From positions 1-64,000 of the forward strand of contig CBDIBC010000002.1 in the NCBI GenBank assembly GCA_965276635.1: a stretch of DNA of 64,000 nucleotides, given 5' to 3'. Shown here piece after piece: positions 53,411 through 61,187 of this stretch (position 1 is its first letter; the number at the start of each line of letters is the position of its first letter). Both the position numbers and the translations under genes were made by a program. The notes under the pieces were generated by a model. The model was given only the letters and a program-made list of their open reading frames with translations, searched no databases and was not told where the DNA came from. This DNA comes from CBDIBC01 sp965276635 (GTDB lineage: Bacteria > Actinomycetota > Acidimicrobiia > Acidimicrobiales > Palsa-688).

Positions 53411-54643
53411 ATGGCGGCGCCCCCGGTCGGGTCGGCCCGCTCGGCGCTCGACCGGGCGTTTAGGGAGGAGGCGGGCCGGCTAACCGCGAGCCTGGTTCGC
53501 CTCCTCGGCGACTTCGACCTGGCCGAGGAGATGGTCGCAGAGGCCGTCGCCGAGGCCATGGCTCGCTGGCCACACGACGGGGTGCCGGACCGGCCGGGCG
53601 CCTGGCTGCTGACCACCGCCCGACGCAAGGGCATCGACCGGCTCAGGCGCGACGCCCGGTACCGGGACAAACTCGAGGCCGTCGCTGCCCTGCCCGAGGC
53701 GACCATCCGGGAGCCCGATGACCGGCTGCGGCTCATCTTCACCTGCTGCCACCCGGCGCTGGGCGTCGACGCTCAGGTCGCTCTCACCCTGCGCGCCGTA
53801 GCCGGGCTGACCACTGCGGAGATCGCCCGAGCGTTCGTGGTGCCCGAAGCCACGCTCGCCAAACGGCTCACCCGAGCCAAACAGAAGATCGTGGCCGCCG
53901 GCATCGCCTACGCCGCTCCCGAGCCCGAAGACCGTCGTGATCGGCTCGCCTCGGTGCTGCGGGTCGTCTACCTGGTGTTCAACGAGGGGCACCTGACCAC
54001 CTCTGGCGACTCGCCGGTCCGAAGGGACCTGGCCATCGACGCCGAGTGGCTCGCCGGGCTGCTCGTCGGCTGGATGCCCGACGAGCCCGAAGCTCTCGGC
54101 CTGCTCGCCCTCATCCAGCTCCACCTGGCCCGGTGGCCGACCCGCCTCAGTGACGACAGCCGCCTTGTGCTGCTGGGCGACCAGGACCGCACGCGCTGGG
54201 ACCGCCGCCGCATCGCCAACGGCATCACCCTCATCGAGCGGGCAGCACGCTCCGGTCGCACCGGGCCGTATCAACTGGAGGCGGCCATCGCCGCGGTCCA
54301 TTGCGAGGCGCCGTCGTGGGAACTAACCGACTGGCCCCAACTGCTGGTGCTGTACTCGATGCTCGCCGCCATCGACCCGTCGCCGGTCGTGGCGCTCAAC
54401 CGGGCCGTGGTGCTCGCCGAGGTCGACCGACCGGAGGCCGCGCTTGGCGAGGTCGAACGCCTGGCCGGGGTACTCGGCCACTACCACCCGTACCACGCCA
54501 CCCGCGCTGTTCTGCTGCGGCGGGTGGGACGCGACGGCGAGGCGGAGGAAGCCGACCGGGCCGCCCTGGCCCTCACGGCAAACCCGGGCGAACAGGACCT
54601 GATCAAACGCCGGTTGGCCCCACACCGGAAGGATTCAATTTGA
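53411..54643 (+). CDS. ECF sigma factor with C-terminal extension (ECF42 type)
   Basis: A 410-residue sigma factor. Region 2 is VRLLGDFDLAEEMVAEAVAE and PGAWLLTTARRKGIDRLRRD. Region 4 is LIFTCCHPALGVDAQVALTL, GLTTAEIARAFVVPEATLAK and RLTRAKQKI. From about residue 185 a long helical extension follows (RVVYLVFNEGHLTTSGDS, YQLEAAIAAVHCEAPSWELT, NPGEQDLIKRRL), resembling TPR repeats. This extension, the absence of an anti-sigma factor and the adjacent DGPF gene define the ECF42 group, where the C-terminal part is thought to control activity. ATG 53411 gives the proper region 2 start. Confidence 0.9.
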   Translation: MAAPPVGSARSALDRAFREEAGRLTASLVRLLGDFDLAEEMVAEAVAEAMARWPHDGVPDRPGAWLLTTARRKGIDRLRRDARYRDKLEAVAALPEATIREPDDRLRLIFTCCHPALGVDAQVALTLRAVAGLTTAEIARAFVVPEATLAKRLTRAKQKIVAAGIAYAAPEPEDRRDRLASVLRVVYLVFNEGHLTTSGDSPVRRDLAIDAEWLAGLLVGWMPDEPEALGLLALIQLHLARWPTRLSDDSRLVLLGDQDRTRWDRRRIANGITLIERAARSGRTGPYQLEAAIAAVHCEAPSWELTDWPQLLVLYSMLAAIDPSPVVALNRAVVLAEVDRPEAALGEVERLAGVLGHYHPYHATRAVLLRRVGRDGEAEEADRAALALTANPGEQDLIKRRLAPHRKDSI

Positions 54644-54678
54644 GATGTCCCCTGCTCCGCCGGACTTCGGTGCACTCG

Positions 54679-54945
54679 ATGGCCGTCTCAGGCCACATCT
54701 ATCAACTCGAAGACCTGCTCGGCGCTGCCGAGGTCACCCTCGAGGACGAGATTCTGGATCGGATCGATGAGATCGTCGCGCCCGGAACCGACCTCAACCC
54801 GTCTGATGTGACCGACACCGGTGGCGAGCAGCTGATGCCCGTGACCAGCGCCGCTCGCAACAGCGCTTGCCAGGCGATCCAGGCAGGCGACGGCCAGACC
54901 GACTACGCCACGGTCACCGCCTACGTCGCCGCTCGCGATCGCTGA
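54679..54945 (+). pseudogene. Aldo/keto reductase C-terminal fragment fused to an unrelated tail
   Basis: The frame encodes HIYQLEDLLGAAEVTLEDEI then LDRIDEIVAPGTDLNPSD, which is the conserved last 40 residues of actinobacterial aldo/keto reductases. All the catalytic part is missing. The frame then continues into GEQLMPVTSAARNSACQAIQ and TDYATVTAYVAARDR, which resembles the C-terminus of 3-hydroxyisobutyrate-dehydrogenase-like proteins. Two gene ends have probably been joined by deletion. ATG 54679 would give 88 residues, and expression is uncertain. Confidence 0.6.
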
Positions 54946-55029
54946 CTGCGGTGCTCCGCTTGCGGTGACACTCGTCCGCGGCCAAGAACATCCCGCAGCC
55001 GGATCGGCTCCCGGTCAGGGGCGACGTGA

Positions 55030-55385
55030 TCAGGGCAGGACGTTCCGCCGGTCGATGATCCAGCGCTAGCTGCCGTCCGGTTGGCGCCGGGCGACCTCGG
55101 CGGTGGCGCCTCCCCCGACGAGTCGCGTCGAGATCAGCGCGAGATCGCCCCGGCGAAGCGGCGGGGACTGCTCGCCGGGCGAGAAGATGGGCTTGGTCGC
55201 AAGAAAGTTCCCGCAGAAGCGCCGGATCGCTTCCTCTCCCGCGGCAACCTCGCCGTCTGAAGGGCGAGAACCGCATCGGCCTCGTAGAGCGCAACCACCC
55301 CGTCGATGTCCCCGGCGTTCACGCGTTCCACGAGCAGGCGCGCCAGATCCTCGGGTACGGCCGCTGGTGCGCCCTGCCCGGACAT
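55030..55385 (-). pseudogene. SnoaL/DUF4440-like gene with frameshift and nonsense codon
   Basis: From ATG 55385 the first 40 residues (VPEDLARLLVERVNAGDIDG, VVALYEADAVLAL) are those of a nuclear-transport-factor-2-like SnoaL/DUF4440 protein. One base is missing at about 55260: the similarity continues in another frame as SDGEVAAGEEAIRRFCGNFL, LATKPIFSPGEQSPPLRRGD, LALISTRLVGGGATAEVARR and QPDGS. A TAG at 55066-55068 then replaces the Trp codon expected before RWIIDRRNVLP, which ends at a TGA at 55030-55032. Two independent lesions make this a real pseudogene. Confidence 0.8.
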
Positions 55386-55455
55386 GAGCGCAGGCTCGCA
55401 CGTCGCGCGACGGACCGGCCACCGGACAACCCCCGAGCTGTCATCGACAATCGAT

Positions 55456-55471
55456 TCCTACTTCTGTAGGA
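55456..55471. promoter_or_regulatory. Inverted repeat upstream of the first antitoxin gene
   Basis: TCCTAC (55456-55461) and GTAGGA (55466-55471) flank a TTCT loop, 8 bp before ATG 55479. Antitoxins of this size usually bind palindromes at this place to repress their own operon. The position also overlaps where a ribosome-binding site would be, so repression could be direct. Confidence 0.45.
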
Positions 55472-55478
55472 TTGATGT

Positions 55479-55694
55479 ATGGCCGTACGCAAATGGTCGG
55501 TGAGCATCGAGGAGGATCTTGCCAGCAGAGTCGAGGAGCACGTCAGCGATCGCGGTCTGAGCGCGTTTGTTGCCCGAGCCGTCGACCACGAGCTCGAGCG
55601 CGATGCGCTGGCGGGTTATTTGGACGACTTGGACGCCGCGTTCGGTCCGACAGCCGCCGAGCTGGTCAATGAATACGACGAGCTGTGGCCCTGA
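55479..55694 (+). CDS. VapB-like antitoxin
   Basis: A 71-residue protein. MAVRKWSVSIEEDLASRVEE begins with a ribbon-like strand, then GLSAFVARAVDHELERDALA as the helix pair of a ribbon-helix-helix DNA-binding domain, and an acidic C-terminus (YLDDLDAAFGPTAAELVNEY) that would bind the toxin. ATG 55479. It overlaps the toxin gene by 10 bp. The pairing and size identify a type II toxin-antitoxin antitoxin. Confidence 0.85.
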   Translation: MAVRKWSVSIEEDLASRVEEHVSDRGLSAFVARAVDHELERDALAGYLDDLDAAFGPTAAELVNEYDELWP

Positions 55695-56095
55695 TCCTCG
55701 ACAGCGAGGCGCTCTCGGCCCTTGCTCGCCCGCGGTCAGCCCCGGGCCGGCATGAGCGGGTGCGGGCAGCGATGCGCTCCGCCCAGCGTAGAGGCGAACC
55801 TGTGCGAGTCCCGTCCGCGACGTTGGTTGAGCTCTACCGCGGGGCCGGCAGAGACCAGACGATCGACCTCGAGCTCAACCGTGGATACGCCAAGGTGGTG
55901 ACCACGGGCGTGCGCGTCGCTCGGATCGCTGGTCATCTGCTCAGCGCAACAGGGGCTGGCAGCGAGATGGCCGTCGATGCGCTCGTCGTTGGCACCGCTG
56001 TTCGCCTCGGCGGTGGCCTGATCTTGACTCACGATCCGTCCGACCTGAGGCAGCTGGCAGCGAATCATCCCAACGTACGCATCGCGGAGGTCTGA
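55685..56095 (+). CDS. vapC: PIN-domain toxin (VapC type)
   Basis: A 136-residue PIN-domain ribonuclease. Acidic active-site residues are in ALILDSEALSALARP (Asp near residue 6), VPSATLVELYRGAGR (Glu), AVDALVVGTAVRLGG (Asp) and LILTHDPSDLRQLA (Asp), giving the four-acid PIN site. Such toxins cleave tRNA or rRNA and are held inactive by the partner antitoxin. The GTG at 55685 lies within the antitoxin 3' end, a normal overlap. All acidic residues are kept, so it should be active. Confidence 0.87.
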   Translation: MALILDSEALSALARPRSAPGRHERVRAAMRSAQRRGEPVRVPSATLVELYRGAGRDQTIDLELNRGYAKVVTTGVRVARIAGHLLSATGAGSEMAVDALVVGTAVRLGGGLILTHDPSDLRQLAANHPNVRIAEV

Positions 56096-56143
56096 CCCGC
56101 CCCGGCGCCCGCCTGAACTCAAGATCCCCAACTGGGACGCCTT

Positions 56144-56181
56144 CCGGGTCAACCGACCGGGTAACCTTACGGTTGACCCGG
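56144..56181. promoter_or_regulatory. 12-bp perfect inverted repeat upstream of the Phd-like antitoxin
   Basis: CCGGGTCAACCG (56144-56155) is exactly complementary to CGGTTGACCCGG (56170-56181), with a 14-bp spacer. It ends 8 bp before the antitoxin start at 56190, where the last bases also belong to a GGAGG ribosome-binding site (56180-56184). It may be the Phd operator, or a terminator for the upstream vapC operon; no T-run follows. Confidence 0.5.
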
Positions 56182-56189
56182 AGGTTCAT

Positions 56190-56468
56190 GTGGAGAGGTT
56201 TGTAGGAGTCGACGACGCTCGCGGCTCGCTGGGCCGGCTTGTGGAGGAAGTTGCCGCTGGCGGTGACGTTGTGGCGCTGACCAAGCGGGGCAAGGCGCTG
56301 GCCGTGCTGGTTAGCCGAGACGAGTACGTGCAAATGAAGCTGGTGGCGACCGAGCGGGCCCGAGCCGAACTAGGTGAGGCTCTCGGATCGGCGCGCTCTG
56401 CTGTACGCCAGGCTGGTCTGGATGTCGGAGTAATCGACGAGGCAATCGCGGCAGCTCGCCGGCTGTGA
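56190..56468 (+). CDS. Phd/YefM-family antitoxin
   Basis: A 92-residue protein. VDDARGSLGRLVEEVAAGGD, VVALTKRGKALAVLVSRDEY is the Phd/YefM N-terminal DNA-binding and dimer fold (the xxTKxGKPxAVLxSxxEY motif). The C-terminal helix region ATERARAELGEALGSARSAV would bind the toxin. GTG 56190. It overlaps the next gene by 4 bp (GTGA), but that PIN gene is frameshifted, so the antitoxin may be orphaned. Confidence 0.87.
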   Translation: MERFVGVDDARGSLGRLVEEVAAGGDVVALTKRGKALAVLVSRDEYVQMKLVATERARAELGEALGSARSAVRQAGLDVGVIDEAIAAARRL

Positions 56469-56876
56469 TCAGCGTCGTGCTCGACGAACACCCTGGTCTC
56501 GGGGTTCGGATGGTCTGGCGCTCCTTCGGTGATCATCGACGCAGTGCTGGCGGGCCAGTTGCTGTTGGTGTCGAGCCCGCCGCTGCTCGCAGAACTGGAG
56601 CGTGTGCTGTCCTACCCCAAGCTGGCCGGAGTGTTCCCCGACCCCGCTGGGATCGCCGGGAGCATCCGGATCGTGGCGAACATGGTGGAGCCGGCTTTCA
56701 CTCTTGCCGTAGTGGCTGACGAGCCCGACAACAGGGTTCTTGAGGCCGCTGTCGAGGCCCGGGCTGATGCGATCGTGACCAGCGACGGCGGGTTGCTGGC
56801 CCTCGGGAACTTCGACGGAATCCCGATCATGTCCTCTACAGCCTTCTTGAACTGGCGTCGAGGCACCACGCCATAA
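56465..56876 (+). pseudogene. PIN-family toxin gene broken by a 2-bp deletion
   Basis: GTG 56465 opens VISVVLD, then the frame goes wrong. The expected next residues (a T, then NTLVSGFGWSGAPSVIIDAV) appear in another frame from 56487. Inserting two bases after GAC at 56483-56485 restores the frame, so a dinucleotide has been lost. The rest is intact: LLLVSSPPLLAELERVLSYP, FTLAVVADEPDNRVLEAAVE, ARADAIVTSDGGLLALGNFD and GIPIMSSTAFL, typical of the putative-toxin PIN family. The deletion removes the first active-site segment from the translated product. A downstream GTG at 56529 could give only a truncated protein lacking the first acidic residue. Confidence 0.82.
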
Positions 56877-57091
56877 TCCATAACCAAGGCGCAGCCGGTG
56901 CGCCCGGATGCACAAGAGGATCGGCCTACGGTGCAGCCGGGGCGGGCCGGCGGCTCCGCTCACACTGCAGCACCGCGCTCCGTAGCGGGTGCCGCTTGCG
57001 GCACGTCGTAGATCATCTACGTGGACTCTGGGATAGAGCCCCGTCAGCGGAGCCGGTGACGTCGTGGCGGCGCTTGCCGTGGGCTCGCGAT

Positions 57092-57468
57092 CTAGTGACG
57101 GAGTTGCTCGTTCTCGAGCGTCAGCACTTGGACGATGCGGGCTTCGCGCTTGGTCATCTGCGTGAGCAGTCGCGAGTTGCTCGGTGAGCTCGTGGATCCG
57201 CGCGAGGTGGACTCAACTCTGGTCTATGAGGTGCTGATGCTCGGAGGGCATCTGGTCCTGCTGATCGACAAGAGCCCGGAAATTCCCTTTGGAGGTCGGT
57301 GTGTTTGTGGGTGAGGATCCAGCGCTTGGGCTGGGCTTCGGCGGCGAGCGATTTGATCGTCAGCTTACCGTCGGAGTGCAGCGGGTGACCCTTAACGATT
57401 CAGGATCATAGCGTCGCGAATCGTTTGCCGCTTGGTGGTGGAAGCGGCGTCTCGGCCCCCGCTGACAT
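57092..57468 (-). pseudogene. Degenerate integrase-accessory gene (DUF6262-like)
   Basis: Fragments in several frames read TTKRQTIRDAMILNR, GHPLHSDGKLTIKSLAAEAQ, PKRWILTHKHTDLQ, EFRALVDQQDQMPSEHQHLI and IHELTEQLATAHADDQ, ending at ENEQLRH before TAG 57092-57094. The sequence LTIKxLAxEAxxKRWxLTHKHTDL is what I recall of helper genes encoded downstream of actinobacterial tyrosine integrases. At least one stop (TAA after ILNR) and two frame changes interrupt it. Confidence 0.55.
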
Positions 57469-57591
57469 GTCGCAGACCAGTGTCGGCCGGGTTCGTAAAT
57501 GCGCCCGGTCCGCTTGGTCGGGGTGGTGTCGGTCGACGCCGCGTCTGGTTCGTTCGTGACGGGTGATGACAGCTTCGACGGCGGTCACTCG

Positions 57592-58533
57592 CTATCGGTG
57601 GCGTTCGCGGATCGGTTCGGGTGTCAGCGGTGAGTCGATCTGCTCACGCCGATGCTCGATCTCGTCACGGATCGTGGAGATGTGGCTGTCGGTGCGGGCG
57701 ACGTTGGCGCAGTCCGGGTCGCAGCGGTCAGGTCCGGGGTTGTGGCCGGGTCCGTCGCCTTGGTTCGGTCAGGGTGCACTTCGCTTTGTTGGCGTCGTAG
57801 CAGCAGGCAAGGGGCTGGATGCCGTTGTCGTGGATCCGTAGCTTCGGGTTGGTGTGGAGCCCTGCTGCTTGACGGGCGGTGAGATAGGCACCGTCGAAGG
57901 TGTGGGCGAACTCACTGACCCCGTCGAGGTAGCGCTGCTTGGCGGGGCCGCTGACGGCCTCGTCGTTGTTGAGGCGTTCGGCTGCGGCGTAAAGGGCGTC
58001 GGCGGCGACGCGGGTTTCTTCCATCGGAAATACGGCGCGTAGACCGGAGTGGGTGGGTGATCCGTAGCCTTCGCTGGTGTAGCCGCGCAGAACCAGGCGA
58101 GCGTGCGCCGCATCCGGCTGAGCCGGACCGGACCGTCGGGGTCGGCGGGGATGAGCTCTCCGGTTCGTCCGGCCGCCGTGGCGAAGGCGTTCATCCACTC
58201 GACGTAGTAGCGGAGCCGCAATGTGCTGGTGGTTGCGTCGATGGCCCGGACGCCAGGAGGGCGGCCCCGCTCCTCACAGCGGAATGATGGCTCGTCGAAA
58301 ACCAGGTCGCTTGGTGAGAGTTGCTCGGCGACCGCTATCGCCCGGGCGACCGGGGCGATGACGATCCATGGCCTGGCTCTCACGCGGCCACCGGGAATGC
58401 TGTTGCCGTCGTGGTCGAGCGCGGACGTGAACTCCAGTCCGGTGAGCTCGAACTGTGCTGGTCCTCCCGTGGTGCGGGGCACGGGGGTGGTGCAGCATCC
58501 GCGGCGAAGCTTGCCGACTTCGTCGGCCCATTC
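57592..58533 (-). pseudogene. Degenerate tyrosine recombinase/integrase with catalytic-core deletion
   Basis: Similarity begins without a start at about 58533 (EWADEVGKLRRGCCTTPVPR, TTGGPAQFELTGLEFTSALD, RPWIVIAPVARAIAVAEQLS, LSRMRRTLAWF). After RRTLAWF the frame changes, and the next recognisable part is LRGYTSEGYGSPTHSGLRAV and AKQRYLDGVSEFAHTFDGAY. In intact relatives a block of about 25 residues with the HxxR and following catalytic elements lies between, so it has been deleted. A further frameshift precedes PDRCDPDCANVARTDSHIST. The N-terminal half is missing. It is a dead remnant of an integrative element. Confidence 0.75.
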
Positions 58534-58710
58534 CTATGTTGTTAGCCGACGGCGAGTCGGTCGACGTGGTAGACGTGCTGATTGGACGGTTCGCCGACGG
58601 CACGTGGTCGGGGTTGGGTGAGCAGCATCCGGCTGACCATGCTCGCCCGACCCGGGGTCGATCCCTGAGGCAGTCGCATGGTCCGGGCGGCCAGCGGGTA
58701 CCTCCCACAC

Positions 58711-59277
58711 ATGGCGAATGAACTGCAGGGCAAGAAGGTGGCGTTCCTCGTGGCGAATGCCGGCGTGGAACAGATCGAGTTGACGACACCGAGGGAAGCG
58801 ATACGACAGGCTGGGGGCGAACCTGTCTTGGTGGCCCCGCAGCCGGGGACGGTCCAGGCCTTCCACCACGATGTCGAGCGGGCCGACACCTTCCCCGTCG
58901 ACGTCGCCGTCGGTGATGCGGCGGCGGGAGACTACGCCGCCCTCGTCCTGCCCGGGGGTACCACCAACCCAGACAAGCTGCGCACCGACAGCCAGGCCAT
59001 GGCCTTCGTCAAGGATTTCGTCGACACCCGCAAGCCGGTCGCGGCCATCTGCCATGGGCCGTGGTCTCTCGTCGAGGTCGACGTCGTGGGCGGCAAGACG
59101 CTCACCAGCTGGCCAAGCCTGCAGACCGACATCCGCAACGCCGGCGGCGCATGGGTCGACGAGGAGGCCTTCGTCTGCCCGAGCAACGGCTGGACGCTCG
59201 TCACCAGCCGAAAGCCCGACGACCTGCAGACGTTCTGCCGCGCCATCGTCCAGGAGTTCACGTCATCCGAGCGCTGA
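58711..59277 (+). CDS. DJ-1/PfpI-family protein
   Basis: A 188-residue class I glutamine-amidotransferase-like protein. KKVAFLVANAGVEQIELTTP, REAIRQAGGEPVLVAPQPGT, GDYAALVLPGGTTNPDKLRT with the oxyanion loop, and KPVAAICHGPWSLVEVD with the nucleophile Cys in AICHGP. The E in VEQIEL and the His after Cys complete the PfpI-type site. The family includes YhbO/PfpI stress proteins. ATG 58711 is preferred over an upstream GTG because it begins the KKVAFLV strand. It lies 177 bp after the integrase remnant and 168 bp before the dehydrogenase. Confidence 0.88.
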   Translation: MANELQGKKVAFLVANAGVEQIELTTPREAIRQAGGEPVLVAPQPGTVQAFHHDVERADTFPVDVAVGDAAAGDYAALVLPGGTTNPDKLRTDSQAMAFVKDFVDTRKPVAAICHGPWSLVEVDVVGGKTLTSWPSLQTDIRNAGGAWVDEEAFVCPSNGWTLVTSRKPDDLQTFCRAIVQEFTSSER

Positions 59278-59445
59278 ACTGCCCTCGACTCCCACCGCAC
59301 CAAGGTGTGGAGGATGGCGGTAGCGGGTATTCGAGCGGAGCGGCCAGGTGCGCGAGTTGAGCACACAGCTCGCCGTGCCGCCGCTGGCTTCGTAGGGGCC
59401 CCAGCGCCTGATCGAAGTGCCTACGGGAAAAGGACGGATTTCGAG

Positions 59446-60588
59446 ATGCGAGCACTGGTGTACAACGGAGCGCGTGATGTGGCGGTCAAGGACGTGCCGG
59501 ACGCCACCATAGAGGCGCCGACCGACGCCCTGGTGCGGATCACCGCGACGAACATCTGCGGGTCGGACCTGCACATGTACGAGGGCCGAACCGATCTGGA
59601 GCCCGGCAAGGTCATCGGCCACGAGAACCTGGGCGAGGTGATCGAGGTCGGCCCAGCCGTCACTGCGGTGAAGGTCGGGGACCGGGTGTGCCTCCCGTTC
59701 AACATCGGATGCGGGTTCTGTAAGAACTGCACTCGCGGTCTGACCGGCTTCTGTCTCACTGTCAACCCCGGGATGGCGGGGGGCGCCTACGGCTACGCGG
59801 ACATGGGTCCCTACGACGGCGGCCAGGCCGAGCTGCTGCGCGTGCCTTACGCCGACTTCAACGCGCTGGCGTTGCCCGAGGACAGCGTGGAGAAGGAGAA
59901 CGACTACGTGATGCTGGCGGACATCTTCCCGACCGGCTGGCACGGCACCCGCTTGGCCGGGGTGGAGCCAGGCGACACCGTAGCCGTGTATGGCGCCGGG
60001 CCGGTCGGCACCATGGCCGCATATTCGGCGGTCATCCAGGGGGCGAGCCAGGTGTTCGTCGTCGACCACCTCGCAGAGCGCCTGGGTCTGGCCGAGCAGT
60101 TCGGTGCCATCCCGATCGACGCCACCAAGGGCGATCCAGTCGAGCAGATCAAAGACGCCACTGGCGGCGAAGGGGTCGATCGCGGTGTAGAGGCCGTCGG
60201 CTACCAGGCGCACGACTCGGACGGCAACGAGCGGTCGAACATGACCATGAATGCGCTGGTGGACGTGGTCCGCCCGACCGGTTCGATCGGCGTGGTCGGC
60301 GTGTTCGTCCCCGAGGACCCCCAGGCCGGCGACGACCTGGCCAAGCAAGGCCAGATGGCGTTCGATTTCGGCACCTTCTTCATGAAGGGCCAGTCGATGG
60401 GTACGGGCCAGGCGAACGTCAAGGCCTACAACCGCCACCTTCGTGACCTCATCCACCAGGGCAAGGCCAAGCCGTCGATGCTGGTCTCGCACAACCTCGG
60501 CCTGGATGACGCACCGGACGCCTACCGGCACTTCGATGCTCGCGATGCGGGATGGACGAAGGTCGTGCTCAACCCCACCAACGGTTGA
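59446..60588 (+). CDS. Zinc-dependent alcohol dehydrogenase (formaldehyde dehydrogenase-like)
   Basis: A 380-residue MDR enzyme. Catalytic zinc ligands are in TNICGSDLHMYEGRT and VIGHENLGEVIEVG. The structural zinc loop reads GCGFCKNCTRGLTGFC with four cysteines. The NAD site is TVAVYGAGPVGTMAAYSAVI, followed by FVVDHLAERLGLAEQFG. The insertions PGMAGGAYGYADMGPYDGG and GNERSNMTMNALVDVVRPTG match the glutathione-independent formaldehyde/aldehyde dehydrogenase branch. ATG 59446 has AAGGACGG about 9 bp upstream; earlier in-frame codons are upstream leader. Substrate probably a small alcohol or aldehyde. Confidence 0.9.
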   Translation: MRALVYNGARDVAVKDVPDATIEAPTDALVRITATNICGSDLHMYEGRTDLEPGKVIGHENLGEVIEVGPAVTAVKVGDRVCLPFNIGCGFCKNCTRGLTGFCLTVNPGMAGGAYGYADMGPYDGGQAELLRVPYADFNALALPEDSVEKENDYVMLADIFPTGWHGTRLAGVEPGDTVAVYGAGPVGTMAAYSAVIQGASQVFVVDHLAERLGLAEQFGAIPIDATKGDPVEQIKDATGGEGVDRGVEAVGYQAHDSDGNERSNMTMNALVDVVRPTGSIGVVGVFVPEDPQAGDDLAKQGQMAFDFGTFFMKGQSMGTGQANVKAYNRHLRDLIHQGKAKPSMLVSHNLGLDDAPDAYRHFDARDAGWTKVVLNPTNG

Positions 60589-60630
60589 GGGCGCGCCACA
60601 CACCGACGGCTGGACGCGAGGAGATCTGGG

Positions 60631-60666
60631 ATGAGCGCAGGACAGATTCTGGGTGCACGGCGGTGA
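60631..60666 (+). CDS. Mini-ORF coupled to the membrane-protein start
   Basis: An 11-codon frame (MSAGQILGARR, then TGA 60664-60666) preceded by GAGGAG at 60618-60623. Its stop overlaps the GTG start of the next gene by 4 bp (GTGA), the standard coupling seen elsewhere in the window. It may help initiate the downstream gene or be the remnant of a longer gene. Translation is unproven. Confidence 0.35.
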   Translation: MSAGQILGARR

Positions 60667-61136
60667 GTGTCCGGCGTGGTCTGTTGTGGGGGATGGCGGC
60701 GGGCGCCGCGGGTACGACGGCGCTCAACGCCGTCACGTACCTCGACATGGCCGGACGAGGGCGAGGGACCAGCAGTGCTCCCCAGGACACGGTCGAGGAG
60801 TTGGCCGACCGGGCCGACCTGTCGGTACCCGGTGACGGCGACACCCGCGAGAACCGGGTCTCCGGGCTCGGCGCGCTCACGGGGATCGCCGCTGGTGTCG
60901 GCGTCGGCGCCCTGTTCGGGGCGGCGCGGGGCGCAGGCTGGCGTCCCGGGCTGGCGGTCGGCGCGGTGGTGGCCGCCGTTGGCGCGTTGATCGGCACGAA
61001 TGGGCCCATGACGGCGCTGCGGATCACCGACCCGCGGACGTGGTCCGGCGTCGACTGGGTGACCGACATCGTCCCTCATATGGCCTACGGAGCGGTCACC
61101 GCAGGCGTCGTCGCTGGTGGTCTCGACCGTTGGTGA
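60663..61136 (+). CDS. Small membrane protein, unknown function
   Basis: A 157-residue protein with several hydrophobic stretches: VRRGLLWGMAAGAAGTTALN, GALTGIAAGVGVGALFGAAR, GLAVGAVVAAVGALIGTNGP and AYGAVTAGVVAGG. A charged loop (QDTVEELADRADLSVPGDGD) follows the first. Glycine- and alanine-rich helices suggest a small integral membrane protein. GTG 60663 is the start. I cannot assign a function. It is downstream of the dehydrogenase and convergent with the GT2 gene at 61188. Confidence 0.6.
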   Translation: MSVRRGLLWGMAAGAAGTTALNAVTYLDMAGRGRGTSSAPQDTVEELADRADLSVPGDGDTRENRVSGLGALTGIAAGVGVGALFGAARGAGWRPGLAVGAVVAAVGALIGTNGPMTALRITDPRTWSGVDWVTDIVPHMAYGAVTAGVVAGGLDRW

Positions 61137-61187
61137 GTGGCTGGTTCACTGGTGGGACAGCGCCTCCCACGTCGTTCTCGCCATCGC

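Noticed and set aside
57406..57588. A 60-codon minus-strand frame between the integrase and helper remnants
   Set aside because: It has no family similarity and overlaps the frame fragments of the helper gene; it is probably a by-product of frameshifts.
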